Positions 15,455-25,632 of a stretch of DNA of 39,567 bases are shown in pieces; positions within the stretch are counted from its first letter, which is position 1; each line of letters opens with the position of its first letter. A model generated the notes under the pieces. The model searched no databases, was not told where the DNA came from, and saw only the letters and a list, made by a program, of their open reading frames with translations. A program made the position numbers and the translations under genes. The DNA comes from an uncultured Prevotellaceae bacterium (GTDB taxonomy: Bacteria; Bacteroidota; Bacteroidia; Bacteroidales; Bacteroidaceae), in NCBI GenBank assembly GCA_902769705.1, contig CACXPX010000027.1, positions 1 through 39,567 on the forward strand, written 5' to 3'.

Positions 15455-18400
15455 ATTGTTATATTCCTGCCAACTCTTTATTTGAATGTCGTCGACCGAC
15501 ATAGTGCAGAAGGCCTCGATAAAGGCTTTTGCAAGTCTCACGTTGGTCATCAGCGGTGTGTTGTGGTCGATGGCTGCACGGCGGATGCGATATCCGTTGG
15601 TAAGCTCGCGCTTCGTATGATTCTTTGGCACGTTAATGATGAGGGCGAAACGGTGGGCAGCAATCATGTCGATGACGTTGCCAGAGGGCGTCTCCTCATC
15701 GGGCCAAGCCACAATTTGGGCGTTGACACCATTGTCCTGGAAGAAGCGGGCTGTACCAGCGGTAGCGAAAATCTGGTATCCACGCTCCTGCAGACGCTGT
15801 GCGGGCTCCAGCAGGTCGACCTTTCCTTTCGCTCCACCACTGGAGATGAGGATGGCGGGCTGTTGTCCGTCTTTCACTTGCGGCACCTTGTAGCCAGTGG
15901 CGATAAGTGCATTGAGCAGTGCTTCCTCCATCGAATCACCAAGACATCCCACCTCACCCGTTGACGACATGTCAACACCAAGCACGGGGTCGGCATTCTG
16001 CAAACGTGCGAAGGAGAATTGCGAAGCCTTGACACCGATGCGGTCGATGTCGAACTCGCTAGAGTCGGGCTTTGAGTAGGGAACATCGAGCATAATCTTC
16101 GTGGCGGTCTCAATGAAGTTGCGCTTCAGAATCTTCGACACAAAGGGGAACGAACGCGATGCACGCAAGTTGCACTCAATGACCTTCACCTCGCGGTTCT
16201 TAGCCAAATATTGGATGTTGAAAGGTCCGCTAATATTGAGTTCGCGGGCAATCTTTCTCGAAATCTTCTTAATCTGACGGATGGTTGAGAAGTAGATGTG
16301 CTGTGCAGGGAACACCATCGTGGCATCGCCTGAGTGTACGCCGGCATACTCCACGTGTTCAGAGATAGCGTATTCCACAATCTCGCCCTTGTCGGCCACA
16401 GCATCAAACTCAATTTCTTTGGTGTCCTGCATGAATTGGCTGACCACCACGGGGAACTCTTTCGACACCTCAGTAGCCATATCGAGGAAGCGGTGCAGTT
16501 CCTCGTCATCGTAGCAGACGTTCATAGCAGCGCCTGAAAGCACGTAGCTAGGACGAACGAGCACTGGATAACCAACCTCGGAAACAAACTCCTTAATATC
16601 GTCGAACGATGTCAGTGCACGCCAGCGAGGCTGGTCAACGCCCAGCTTGTCAAGCATGGCCGAGAACTTGTCGCGGTTTTCGGCGCGGTCGATGTCGACA
16701 GGGCTTGTACCGAGTACGGGCACGCTCTGCCGATGGAGCTTCATAGCGAGGTTGTTGGGTATCTGTCCGCCCACAGAAACGATGACGCCACGCGGCTCTT
16801 CGAGGTCAATGACGTCGAGAACACGCTCCAACGAAAGTTCGTCGAAGTAGAGTCGGTCGCACATGTCGTAGTCGGTGGAGACGGTCTCGGGGTTATAGTT
16901 GATCATGATGGACTTATAGCCCAACTTGCGTGCCGTGTTGATGGCATTCACAGAGCACCAGTCGAACTCCACGCTGGAGCCGATGCGATAGGCGCCAGAG
17001 CCGAGCACAACGACAGACTTGTCGTTCTTATAATAAGGAATGTCGTATGCGGGTTTGTAGGGTGCTGCTGTTGCGACCTTGCCCACGGTGAAAGCGTCTT
17101 GGAAAGCAGGCGCTGGGTTGTAAGTGAAATACAAATAGTTGGTGAGTTCGGGATGTTCCGATGCCACGGTGTCGATGCGACGAACTGAAGGAACGATGCC
17201 GCGCTGTTTGCGGTGCTGACGAACGGCGAGGTTCTCACGTTCCATGTTTCCACTTTGGGGTTTCAGTACGAAACGGGCAATCTGGAAGTCGCTAAATCCA
17301 GCCTGTTTCACCTCAAGCAGGAACTCATCGGGCAGTTCATCAAGTGAACTGTATTGCTGCAGCTGATGTTTTAGGTCAACAATGTGCTTCAGTCGTGTCA
17401 GGAACCAAGGATCTATCTTCGTGAGTTCCTCGATGCGTTCGATGGTGTATCCGTCTTCCAAAGCTTGTGCAATAGCAAAGATGCGCAAGTCAGTGGGGTT
17501 GGCAAGTGCATCATCGAGGTCTTGGAAGCGTGTATGGTCGTTGCCCACGAATCCGTGCATGCCCTGCCCTATCATACGCAGACCTTTCTGAATCATCTCT
17601 TCAAAGGTGCGGCCGATGCTCATGATTTCGCCCACCGACTTCATTGACGAGCCAATCTGGCGCGAGACACCAGCAAACTTCGTGAGGTCCCAACGTGGGA
17701 TTTTGCAAATCATGTAGTCGAGCTGCGGAGCAACGTATGCCGAATTAGTAGTTCCCATCTCGCCAATCTGGTCGAGTGTATAGCCAAGAGCTATCTTTGC
17801 TGCAACGAAGGCGAGCGGATAACCTGTGGCCTTTGAGGCAAGTGCGCTGGAGCGCGACAGACGTGCGTTGATTTCGATGATTCGGTAGTCGTTGGTCACG
17901 GCGTTGAAGGCGAACTGAATGTTGCACTCACCGACGATGCCCAAGTGGCGCACGCAGCGGATGGTGATGTCTTGCAGCATCTTCACTTGCTCATCGGTGA
18001 GCGAACAAGTGGGCGCCACAACGATAGACTCACCCGTGTGGATGCCCAACGGGTCGAAGTTCTCCATCGAGGCTACTGTGAAACAGTGGTCGTTGGCGTC
18101 GCGGATGCACTCGAACTCAATCTCCTTCCAGCCCTTCAGCGACTCTTCGACAAGTATCTGCGGAGCAAAAGTAAAGGCACTCTCGGCCAACTCGCGGAAA
18201 GCTACTTCATCGGGACAGATACCACTGCCCAAGCCACCCAGCGCATAAGCCGAGCGAATCATGATTGGATAGCCGATAGCGCGTGCAGCTGCCAACGCAT
18301 CATCCATATTCTCAACAGCATGGCTCACGGGAACTTTCAAGTCCACCTCGGAAAGCTTCTTCACAAAGAGGTCGCGATCTTCGGTGTTCATGATAGCTTC

Positions 18401-18754
18401 TACGCTGGTACCCAATACCTCGACACCGTACTCCTGGAACACACCCTGACGCCACAGCTCTGTACCACAATTCAATGCCGTCTGGCCACCGAACGCCAAC
18501 AAGATGCCGTCGGGGCGCTCCTTACGGATGATTTCGGTCACGAAATGGGTGTTCACCGGCAAGAAATAAACCTTGTCAGCAATTCCTTCCGAAGTTTGGA
18601 TGGTCGCAATGTTAGGGTTCACGAGCACGCTCTGGATGCCCTCTTCGCGCAAAGCCTTCAGCGCCTGCGAGCCACTGTAGTCGAACTCGCCGGCCTGGCC
18701 GATCTTCAGGGCTCCTGAGCCCAACACCAATACTTTTGAGAGTTTTTTCTTCAT
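15452..18754 (-). CDS. carB: carbamoyl-phosphate synthase large subunit, CAD-like type
   Basis: 1100 residues. Uses ammonia passed from the small subunit, bicarbonate and two ATP to make carbamoyl phosphate for pyrimidines and arginine. It starts VLVLGSGALKIGQAGEFDYS, and a matching second half begins VVLGSGAYRIGSSVEFDWCS. Two ATP-grasp units follow (first with SLKGWKEIEFE, HTGESIVVAPT and ARLSRSSALASKATGYPLA; second with SYVLSGAAMNV, HSGDATMVFPAQ and RASRSFPFVSK), then a C-terminal MGS-like regulatory domain at about 960-1080. Details such as ARLSRS (PRVSRS in E. coli CarB), KVYFLPV and GGQTALNCGTEL look closer to eukaryotic CAD/CPS1 than to the enterobacterial enzyme. No carA lies within the window. 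Its own promoter is at 18841-18848. Confidence 0.97.
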   Translation of the reverse strand: MKKKLSKVLVLGSGALKIGQAGEFDYSGSQALKALREEGIQSVLVNPNIATIQTSEGIADKVYFLPVNTHFVTEIIRKERPDGILLAFGGQTALNCGTELWRQGVFQEYGVEVLGTSVEAIMNTEDRDLFVKKLSEVDLKVPVSHAVENMDDALAAARAIGYPIMIRSAYALGGLGSGICPDEVAFRELAESAFTFAPQILVEESLKGWKEIEFECIRDANDHCFTVASMENFDPLGIHTGESIVVAPTCSLTDEQVKMLQDITIRCVRHLGIVGECNIQFAFNAVTNDYRIIEINARLSRSSALASKATGYPLAFVAAKIALGYTLDQIGEMGTTNSAYVAPQLDYMICKIPRWDLTKFAGVSRQIGSSMKSVGEIMSIGRTFEEMIQKGLRMIGQGMHGFVGNDHTRFQDLDDALANPTDLRIFAIAQALEDGYTIERIEELTKIDPWFLTRLKHIVDLKHQLQQYSSLDELPDEFLLEVKQAGFSDFQIARFVLKPQSGNMERENLAVRQHRKQRGIVPSVRRIDTVASEHPELTNYLYFTYNPAPAFQDAFTVGKVATAAPYKPAYDIPYYKNDKSVVVLGSGAYRIGSSVEFDWCSVNAINTARKLGYKSIMINYNPETVSTDYDMCDRLYFDELSLERVLDVIDLEEPRGVIVSVGGQIPNNLAMKLHRQSVPVLGTSPVDIDRAENRDKFSAMLDKLGVDQPRWRALTSFDDIKEFVSEVGYPVLVRPSYVLSGAAMNVCYDDEELHRFLDMATEVSKEFPVVVSQFMQDTKEIEFDAVADKGEIVEYAISEHVEYAGVHSGDATMVFPAQHIYFSTIRQIKKISRKIARELNISGPFNIQYLAKNREVKVIECNLRASRSFPFVSKILKRNFIETATKIMLDVPYSKPDSSEFDIDRIGVKASQFSFARLQNADPVLGVDMSSTGEVGCLGDSMEEALLNALIATGYKVPQVKDGQQPAILISSGGAKGKVDLLEPAQRLQERGYQIFATAGTARFFQDNGVNAQIVAWPDEETPSGNVIDMIAAHRFALIINVPKNHTKRELTNGYRIRRAAIDHNTPLMTNVRLAKAFIEAFCTMSVDDIQIKSWQEYNN

Positions 18755-18840
18755 CGTTTGTCTGTTTTATATAATTACAATGTGTTGACGATGGATGGGA
18801 TTCGGACGCACAATTGGAGCATCCGTTCCATTTTGCCGTG

Positions 18841-18848
18841 CAAAGTTA
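18841..18848 (-). promoter_or_regulatory. TAnnTTTG box of carB
   Basis: Minus-strand TAACTTTG, giving a leader of ~80 nt before ATG 18754. The leader (18755-18836) could hold a regulatory fold, but none is clear by eye. Confidence 0.65.
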
Positions 18849-19293
18849 CGACAAAAAAACGAAACGCGAAAAAACGATGATAAAAATGTTATCTTCGAAT
18901 GTATATTTCTACAAAAATGGGAATAAAAAATGTATAAAGAAACAAAAAGGCACTTCATATCGCATTTTCCTCTGCATTTTTATGAGAAAATCGCTTTTGG
19001 CTCATCCGACACAAAGAAGCAAGACTGCGCCTTAGTGCAGCAATTTGTCAGACAATCAGCTTTTCAGTTGACAAAATGCAAGCGAAAAGGCAATTCGGAA
19101 AACAATCGCTTTCCAGCGCATTCTGTTGCCACAACTCTTACTTCAAAAGTATCTGCCGGAACTTTCACTTTCACATCCAACTCTCGAAAAAACAGTACGG
19201 ACGCAGCTATTCACATAGCCAGCGTCCGCACATTCAAACATAATATGTATAATGAAAAGGGTTTCTCTTCATAGCCCCCGTAGGGGCAGAGGG
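18849..19293. other. gene-free A/T-rich gap with one GC-rich hairpin
   Basis: Only chance ORFs are present. GCCCCCGTAGGGGC at 19274-19287 is a compact hairpin just after the 66-residue gene (minus strand). It may act as its terminator and resembles the short palindromes at 25633-25823. Nothing else was recognised. Confidence 0.5.
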
Positions 19294-19494
19294 TCAACGC
19301 TCCCAGACATCCTTCATCTGACGGCCAGACCAGATGTCCTCCTCAGTGTCGAAGGCATCGAAAGCAGTCTCCTTGGCATCCATTGTTATTCCAACTTGGG
19401 AATCCCGTCCCATAGGCAGTTCATCTTCCATTACTGAACCGAACAAACGGACATTTACAATCTCAACGACAGGTACAATATATTCTTTTTTCAT
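19294..19494 (-). CDS. small conserved-type protein downstream of the 1732-residue secreted protein
   Basis: 66 residues, starting MKKEYIVPVVEIVNVRLFGS and ending in an acidic region with WSGRQMKDVWER. Small proteins with a KK.Y..P..E start are familiar from Prevotella and Bacteroides as companions of secreted-protein genes, but I know no assigned role. It lies 39 bp after the large gene on the same strand and is probably cotranscribed. No signal peptide or membrane segment is seen. Confidence 0.6.
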   Translation of the reverse strand: MKKEYIVPVVEIVNVRLFGSVMEDELPMGRDSQVGITMDAKETAFDAFDTEEDIWSGRQMKDVWER

Positions 19495-19533
19495 CTTTCT
19501 ATTTCTTTATAGCATTCAACTTTAAACTTCAGA

Positions 19534-22500
19534 TTACTTTAATATAACCTTCTTGCCATTGACAATGTAGATGCCACTCTTGGAGGGCCTGCCATTCAGT
19601 CTCTGACCATTCATGTTGTAATAAGAGGCGTTGCCTTCCACTGATTCAATCCCGTTGGGCCATTTTTCGCTAGGCAATTCAATAGTTGTGGGAACCTCCC
19701 AGTCTCTGACAAACACAAAGCTGTATTTCGCGTTTGTTGTTCCTGAAACCGTTAAGGGCAGATATCCCTGGTTGCCACTGCTCGAAACACCAGCCTTTTG
19801 AACACGGAAGAAACCGACATAATTCAAACTTTGTTCACTACCAGCGAGGTTTTCGCCATTTGTCCCGGCAATTGCAGTCTCTGTGGTTAGCACATAGTTG
19901 TAAACATTTTCACCACCTTTTTGCGCAACGGTTCCTTCTATGAGTTGTGACTTCATCAGACTGCTTGTCATACCTTGCAGTGATTTTTGGTTAGTCAGTC
20001 CGTCCTCACGATCAGCTACGTAGTCGTGCATGTCAGGAACGAACAGGTGGAAACCGTCATTCAGTATCTTCACGCGTCCAGGTTCTTTGTTATTCGGGTC
20101 GGTGTCGAGGTTCATGTTGCGGATGATGTATGCGTTCGCATCGCCATTTTCAGAAATCGGCATCACTTTCTTAGCCGCTTCAACCTCAGCCAATGTCACA
20201 GTTTTGCTCGCATGGTCGGCGCCAGTCACGATGTAGGTCTTGAAATCGCGCCCAGTGAGATAGGATGTCAGTTCGGGATCGATTACATGATTGCGGCTCT
20301 CAGTGGCCCAACCTAGTTTGTTCACCTTCTTCGGATCGGTTGACACAGCCATCTTATGGATACGGTATCCATTCAGAGCGAGGGTAAGGTTAGCCTTGCT
20401 GCTATTTGTGTTCAATAAGGCAACGATATAATCATTAGTAGTGCCATCAACTTTATAGAATTTCGCAGTCTCACTGTTACTAATATCTGACAATTCCCCT
20501 TGTCCAAACGCATACTTCACTGTGGTAGTGGCTATCTTTTGCATGCGAAGATACACTGCTGCATTTCCAGGTACATTCGGAATCACAATCTTTTTGAACA
20601 ATGATTCGGATCCGGTAAATTCCAAACCTCCAACGTTATTGGCATCACCTTGTATAATATTCCATTGTCCGTACTTTTGGTAATTATCGTAACTTTTACC
20701 TGTATCTGGGTCAGAATACTCAGTGTAGAACCACAGACCTTGCATTTCAGGAACAATTGTCTTGTTGGCCCAAACCTGGTTACCACCGATTTCCTTGGCT
20801 GACTCAAAGATATTGTCTTGTACCATCAGATTATTTAATGATTGCGATGTCTGACTGTTCAGACGCAGGAAATAGTTACCCGATGTTCCGTATACTTCCC
20901 AGAGGGAGAGGTCTCTTGCTGTTTTCTGGTAGGATTCTGCATCAAGTGAATTCCAAATATCATCAGTTAACCCAGAACCTGTTGGCGCTGTAGTGCCTTC
21001 ACCTAGTTGTTCTTCAGGATCAAACAGATTGGTGACATTATCCTCGATGCCAGTCACATCCGTGAAGTCCCATGTGTATGGATACTTCTGGGTCTCCTGA
21101 AGGGCAATGGTCACATTATGGTCGGCATAGTCGGCCACATAGTTCATGTTCTTCTCCATGTCCTTGCCACGCATACGGAAAGTACCGATTTCGTCTGTGG
21201 CGTGCTCATAAGTGAAGGTGTTGGCTGCTGCATCGGTAATGATGGATTCCGTGATATTACCCGTATGAGCAATAATCTCGTTCTCCTGACTATTCTTGCC
21301 AGTACCATCTGCCAGCTTCTGCTCCTTGCCGAAGTATTGCAGTGTCCAATCGTAGGTGTCACCCTGAACTGTTGTTGCATTAGGATTGCCGTCATTGGGG
21401 TCGGGGGCCGTGTTACTGAGCAGGAACTTGTTGTTAGCTTCATCTGTTCCAACAATCTCATTGGTGATGATACGGTCGCCACGATAGATCTGAATGCTAT
21501 AAATTTTGCACATACTTCCGCCGGTCATCTTGAAGACCATATCAGCAGGACCGTCATTGTGTCCTTGGGCAAAGAAGTGGTAGCAGCCACGGTAGTTCTT
21601 ATCACCATTCTCACCATCCCAATGAGAACCACCTACAATGTAGTCATCAGCAGGATCAATCGCATTGTGTACAGCATCGTATGCACCCCTAATACTGAAT
21701 TTTGCTTCATCTGCGTAACGACCAGTACCGGTTCCCATATAGATGATTACGCGGTCGTTCTTTTCCAACCAAGGAATACGGAACTCACCTCCTTCGAGAA
21801 TACCCACATAGCGGTTGGGGTCCTTAGCAGAACTATGAATGTCAGTTCCTGTGAACTCATTGAAAATCACGCTCTGGTTGGCACTCGTACGAATCACGGT
21901 ACCCTCGGTGTCCCAAATCATATCGGCGTTGTCGCCTTCCATATCGTACTTGTTTGAGAATATGGGGTCGTACAATTTGTCACCATATACCAAGTTGTAG
22001 TTGAATATCCAGTCAGAGCGGATATTACCATGATGGTCAGGATAATCGATTTCCTCTTCAAGAAGAGATCCTGTATTTATTTTATTATTATCCTTAAACC
22101 AATCCAACACATCATCTGTACTGCTATAGTTAGCAATAGATGCTTCATTAGCATAATAATCCTTGAAATATGTGCCATATGGTGTTGGCGTTGCATATCC
22201 ACCGTATTCAGCGTTAGAGGTAAATGTTGTGTTGTAGTCAGGTGCTACTGATTTTACATATATATAATTGTCATTTGCATCTTTTTGAAGACCTTCCTCC
22301 CACTTCATACCATACAAAGAGTTTGTGGTCAAATCCCAGGTGTGGCCTCTACCTTCATCTCCGGTCTTTCCATTTTCTCCGTTATATTTCGGATCAGTAC
22401 TATACGCAATGGTAAGTGCATACAAAGGAGATGTTTTGAGCTCTGGATTACCAATCTTAATAAGGATAGTACCACCGGGATTCTTATTTGATGCAAATTG

Positions 22501-24732
22501 AATGCCATCAATCATCAGTTTACCTTCCCTGGCTTCAGAATTCGCACGTTTAATATATGGGCGGCATGCTGTGATATTACCCGACATCTTCTTGACAGTA
22601 ATCGTGGCTCCAACATAACCTATCACAGTAGCCAGTTCTTCTTCTAACACTGATGGATCATCTGGATTTGGTATTTTGTTATTTTCATTTACTGCCATAG
22701 TATTGTTGGGCACCCACTTAGCAAGCGGATATATCTTGTTTTCAGGATTGAACTTTACCCAAAGGAGCTCGGCAATACCGCAGGCAGGCCTTTGGGTAAG
22801 ATCTGCATTAGTACCACCTATATTATTACCATCATTTGTATTCTGGTCCCATGTGCCATAAAGGTAATAGGTCTTGCCTGCTTGCACGTCAAGGGTCAAT
22901 GTGACGTATTCATTATTCTTATAGAAAGCTCCGCTACTTAAGCTATTGCTGTTGTCAATCTTAAAAGAAGCAGAACTATAGTTATTACCATCTTGTACCA
23001 TCATATAATACGGACAAGATCTGTCAATTGGCCATTCGTTCGATCTGTCAAACTCTGTTGTCCAACCACCGCCGGTGTCAGTGTTATAATAGATATCATC
23101 AGCTTTGAGATCCCAGCGATAGTAATTCAAGCTGGTTGCCTTGAATCTGATCGTCATCTGTCCATTTGCCTCGGGAATGAATCTATAATAGGTACCCGTA
23201 GTAGGAGCTTCGTTTGCTAAATTGAAATTATTCTGTATCTGACCGTTTGTGTCCCTATAGATACCAGGAATCTTGTAGCCATCCACAGCCTTGACATAAG
23301 ATACAGGACCTTCCTTCGAGAAGACAACATTGGCATGTTGGTCGGCATCATCATTACCGACATGTACCTCCAAACCACCAGGAACGATGTGCTCCTTGGC
23401 CTGCAACTCGCCCGTAATATTATAGTATGCCGTGTAGGTAAAAGTCTCATTGTCATAATCATCTACCATCATAGCTTGGTGGTCGCTGAATATCTTGACC
23501 TTTACGATACGTGTGTGATTACCATTACTTAATGCGAGATCCAAATGGCCATTTTCCATCATAACGTATGGGTAGCTCGTATAAAGCCATATATGCGGAT
23601 AATTTTCTTCATTGCCAAAGGCTCCCTCTTTTCGACAATAGGAATAGTCAACGGAGTTTCCGTTGGAAATTACATAATCGCCCTCATTTGCATCCAACAT
23701 ACCGTCATTCCATGTGTCTTTGAATGCGGCATTGCCCGTATAGCCACCATCCTTCCCGTTACTGGAGAATACGGGAGCATCACCTGTGTAATAGATTAAC
23801 ACGCGGTCTCCTTCTCTCAAGTTACAGATACTGAGGTTGGACCAATTGCTCGATGCTTGTATTCCATGTGCAAAGGTCCATGTGTTAGTTTGATCGATAG
23901 CTATTCTCTCATTCAAAGAAAGGTCATTATTTGTAAACTTCAGGTAATAGGCATCCTTATTGTTTAGCTTAAAATCAGCACTTTCGTTAGCGGTATAAGC
24001 ACCATTGTTGCTAGTTGTAGCGTACATATCATAAATCTCAAGACTGGCGTCGTAATCATAACGAGGAGTCGTTTGTACAGCGTCAATCTCTATCTTGATG
24101 ATACCAGCATATCGGCTAGCAAGTCTAATCACGAGAGTTCCATCATCGTGATTATTCACTATCTTGAGTTCATTAACTGTTGGGCTTGGGTTATTAACAT
24201 CATAACCAAAAGTCTCTTGGAGTTGAACTCCCTCACGATTGTTAACTGCTCGTTCTTGATAACCATTATTTCCTTGTTGGGAATAATTAGGATCTGGATC
24301 GTTGAAATTCCAAACCAATGGATCATTAGCGTCATGTGTAGCCGTGTTATCTGTCAGGATACGGCACTCACCAGCACACCAAATTCTAACGATATCACCA
24401 ACATTCAGATTGTTGATGATCACATTTCTTGTATCTCCCGATTCTCTTTGTAAATAAGCGCAATCATTATTAGTAGAACTCTTCCAAATGTTCCAACCAT
24501 TCGTATTGCTTACAGAAATACGTTTAGTAGATAAAAAGGAATAACTTGTTCCATTCTGAGAAACAAGATAATTTCCATCAAACGAATTATTGCCCAAACC
24601 ACCGGTTGGGTTTAATTGAGTAAAATCAATAACCTCGTGAGTAAAACTTGTGTTCGAGGCAGATTTCTTCTGTGCCAGAGCATTACTCCCCAGCAAGCAC
24701 ATTAATAGCATTAAAAGATAATACCTTTTCAT
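19534..24732 (-). CDS. very large secreted surface protein with a sorting-like C-terminus
   Basis: 1732 residues from ATG 24732; an in-frame ATG at 24861 would overlap the promoter, and the product from 24732 starts with a clear signal peptide (MKRYYLLMLLMCLLGS up to ALAQ). The body is beta-rich, Asn/Asp/Tyr/Gly-rich and of low Cys content, with recurring motifs such as LNVGDIVRIWCAGE, LREGDRVLIYYTGDA and LEKNDRVIIYMGTG, suggesting several related beta-sandwich modules. The last ~35 residues (SYYNMNGQRLNG, then SGIYIVNGKKVILK) resemble the C-terminal motif of Bacteroidetes secreted proteins and are similar to T9SS type A signals, though no T9SS genes are visible here. No catalytic domain is recognised. 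Copy B of the ~390-bp element lies upstream, oriented towards it. Confidence 0.75.
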   Translation of the reverse strand: MKRYYLLMLLMCLLGSNALAQKKSASNTSFTHEVIDFTQLNPTGGLGNNSFDGNYLVSQNGTSYSFLSTKRISVSNTNGWNIWKSSTNNDCAYLQRESGDTRNVIINNLNVGDIVRIWCAGECRILTDNTATHDANDPLVWNFNDPDPNYSQQGNNGYQERAVNNREGVQLQETFGYDVNNPSPTVNELKIVNNHDDGTLVIRLASRYAGIIKIEIDAVQTTPRYDYDASLEIYDMYATTSNNGAYTANESADFKLNNKDAYYLKFTNNDLSLNERIAIDQTNTWTFAHGIQASSNWSNLSICNLREGDRVLIYYTGDAPVFSSNGKDGGYTGNAAFKDTWNDGMLDANEGDYVISNGNSVDYSYCRKEGAFGNEENYPHIWLYTSYPYVMMENGHLDLALSNGNHTRIVKVKIFSDHQAMMVDDYDNETFTYTAYYNITGELQAKEHIVPGGLEVHVGNDDADQHANVVFSKEGPVSYVKAVDGYKIPGIYRDTNGQIQNNFNLANEAPTTGTYYRFIPEANGQMTIRFKATSLNYYRWDLKADDIYYNTDTGGGWTTEFDRSNEWPIDRSCPYYMMVQDGNNYSSASFKIDNSNSLSSGAFYKNNEYVTLTLDVQAGKTYYLYGTWDQNTNDGNNIGGTNADLTQRPACGIAELLWVKFNPENKIYPLAKWVPNNTMAVNENNKIPNPDDPSVLEEELATVIGYVGATITVKKMSGNITACRPYIKRANSEAREGKLMIDGIQFASNKNPGGTILIKIGNPELKTSPLYALTIAYSTDPKYNGENGKTGDEGRGHTWDLTTNSLYGMKWEEGLQKDANDNYIYVKSVAPDYNTTFTSNAEYGGYATPTPYGTYFKDYYANEASIANYSSTDDVLDWFKDNNKINTGSLLEEEIDYPDHHGNIRSDWIFNYNLVYGDKLYDPIFSNKYDMEGDNADMIWDTEGTVIRTSANQSVIFNEFTGTDIHSSAKDPNRYVGILEGGEFRIPWLEKNDRVIIYMGTGTGRYADEAKFSIRGAYDAVHNAIDPADDYIVGGSHWDGENGDKNYRGCYHFFAQGHNDGPADMVFKMTGGSMCKIYSIQIYRGDRIITNEIVGTDEANNKFLLSNTAPDPNDGNPNATTVQGDTYDWTLQYFGKEQKLADGTGKNSQENEIIAHTGNITESIITDAAANTFTYEHATDEIGTFRMRGKDMEKNMNYVADYADHNVTIALQETQKYPYTWDFTDVTGIEDNVTNLFDPEEQLGEGTTAPTGSGLTDDIWNSLDAESYQKTARDLSLWEVYGTSGNYFLRLNSQTSQSLNNLMVQDNIFESAKEIGGNQVWANKTIVPEMQGLWFYTEYSDPDTGKSYDNYQKYGQWNIIQGDANNVGGLEFTGSESLFKKIVIPNVPGNAAVYLRMQKIATTTVKYAFGQGELSDISNSETAKFYKVDGTTNDYIVALLNTNSSKANLTLALNGYRIHKMAVSTDPKKVNKLGWATESRNHVIDPELTSYLTGRDFKTYIVTGADHASKTVTLAEVEAAKKVMPISENGDANAYIIRNMNLDTDPNNKEPGRVKILNDGFHLFVPDMHDYVADREDGLTNQKSLQGMTSSLMKSQLIEGTVAQKGGENVYNYVLTTETAIAGTNGENLAGSEQSLNYVGFFRVQKAGVSSSGNQGYLPLTVSGTTNAKYSFVFVRDWEVPTTIELPSEKWPNGIESVEGNASYYNMNGQRLNGRPSKSGIYIVNGKKVILK

Positions 24733-24850
24733 TTTAGTACGATTTTTAGTTTGAACAAATTGAATTACTAATTCTAACATTTTGGTTGGTTTTAAATAAA
24801 AAATGTAATGAAATGAGTGCATATAGATGCAAATCGAAATTTGCCGGCTG

Positions 24851-24858
24851 CAAAGATA
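24851..24858 (-). promoter_or_regulatory. TAnnTTTG box of the 1732-residue protein gene
   Basis: Minus-strand TATCTTTG with a TTTG about 20 bp further upstream, matching the TTTG-N~20-TAnnTTTG layout. The leader is ~115 nt. Confidence 0.65.
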
Positions 24859-25142
24859 CACATTTTTTTATAGACAAATCAATTCTGCGTAACATTTTTT
24901 TTAAAATCAGGCTCTAACTGTGTGTTTGTTACACCTAAAAAAGTTTTTGAAAGAATTGTTTCCCTTCAACAACCTGTTTTGTATCAGTTTAGGAATCAAT
25001 GGTTTAGGAAACGGTAGCAGTAAAACGGCATAGAAGCTGTTGCGTAGCGGGAAAGAAATATCATGAAACGACCTTGCAGAAACAGCGATAAATAAAGGGA
25101 ATTCAAGGGGAACAGACTTATCATTATCTCATTTATAATTAG

Positions 25143-25526
25143 GAAAAAACACTACAAATTTTTGTCGACTTTTCCGCGCAATCTAGAAAAGAAATATGTA
25201 AAGAATCTTTACTTCCACCCTTTTCCATCTTCACTTTTAGTTGACGAATTTGTCATTTGTGGCTTTTGAGGGTGTCATTTGTGGCCTTTGACCTCCTCAT
25301 TTGTGGCTTTTGACACGCTCATTTGCCACAAGTGAGAGCCTCAAAGCATAGCTCTGACAACCCAAAAGCATATCTTTCGGGCGTTGAAAAGATGTAAAGA
25401 AATCGGAACTGCTTGATAGTCAGTGACTTCCGAAAATGTCAAAAAAGGCCATTTTCGCACCAAAATCCTTTCCAGTTCAGAAAACAGGCCGCTATTTGAG
25501 CCTGAAATTCAGAATTTTCTTGACAA
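25143..25526 (-). repeat. ~390-bp dispersed intergenic element, copy B (reverse orientation)
   Basis: Reverse complement of the element at 7194-7590 and 37422-37818, with the same blocks: TTCAGAATTTTCTTGACAA at 25508-25526, the 22-bp array, GTAAAGAATCTTTAC at 25198-25212 and a T-rich (here A-rich) end near 25143. It points towards the 1732-residue gene, starting ~285 bp upstream of that gene's promoter box. Confidence 0.9.
25246..25377 (-). repeat. 22-bp tandem array, six units, inside copy B
   Basis: Read on the minus strand, six exact 22-bp units begin at 25377 and descend. Units 1-2 have an ATGCTTT core, and units 4-6 share AGCCACAAATGA or GGCCACAAATGA, more uniform than in copies A and C. 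The perfect 13-bp stem seen in copy A is reduced here because unit 4 begins AAAAGCCAC. Confidence 0.92.
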
Positions 25527-25632
25527 AAGTGGTATTTCATATCAAGAATTAGAGAAGTAGAGATTATTTTATTGCCGCAAATGAATTGGAATTATAAAAA
25601 TGATAGGAATAATATCGCTGCTAGCCCGAAAC

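Noticed and set aside
15434-15964. 176-codon plus-strand ORF at the carB end
   Set aside because: Overlaps carB in antisense and starts inside a terminator region.
21007-21957. 316-codon plus-strand ORF
   Set aside because: Antisense to the 1732-residue secreted protein. Its product has no coherent domain, and the minus strand carries a signal peptide, promoter and full-length frame.
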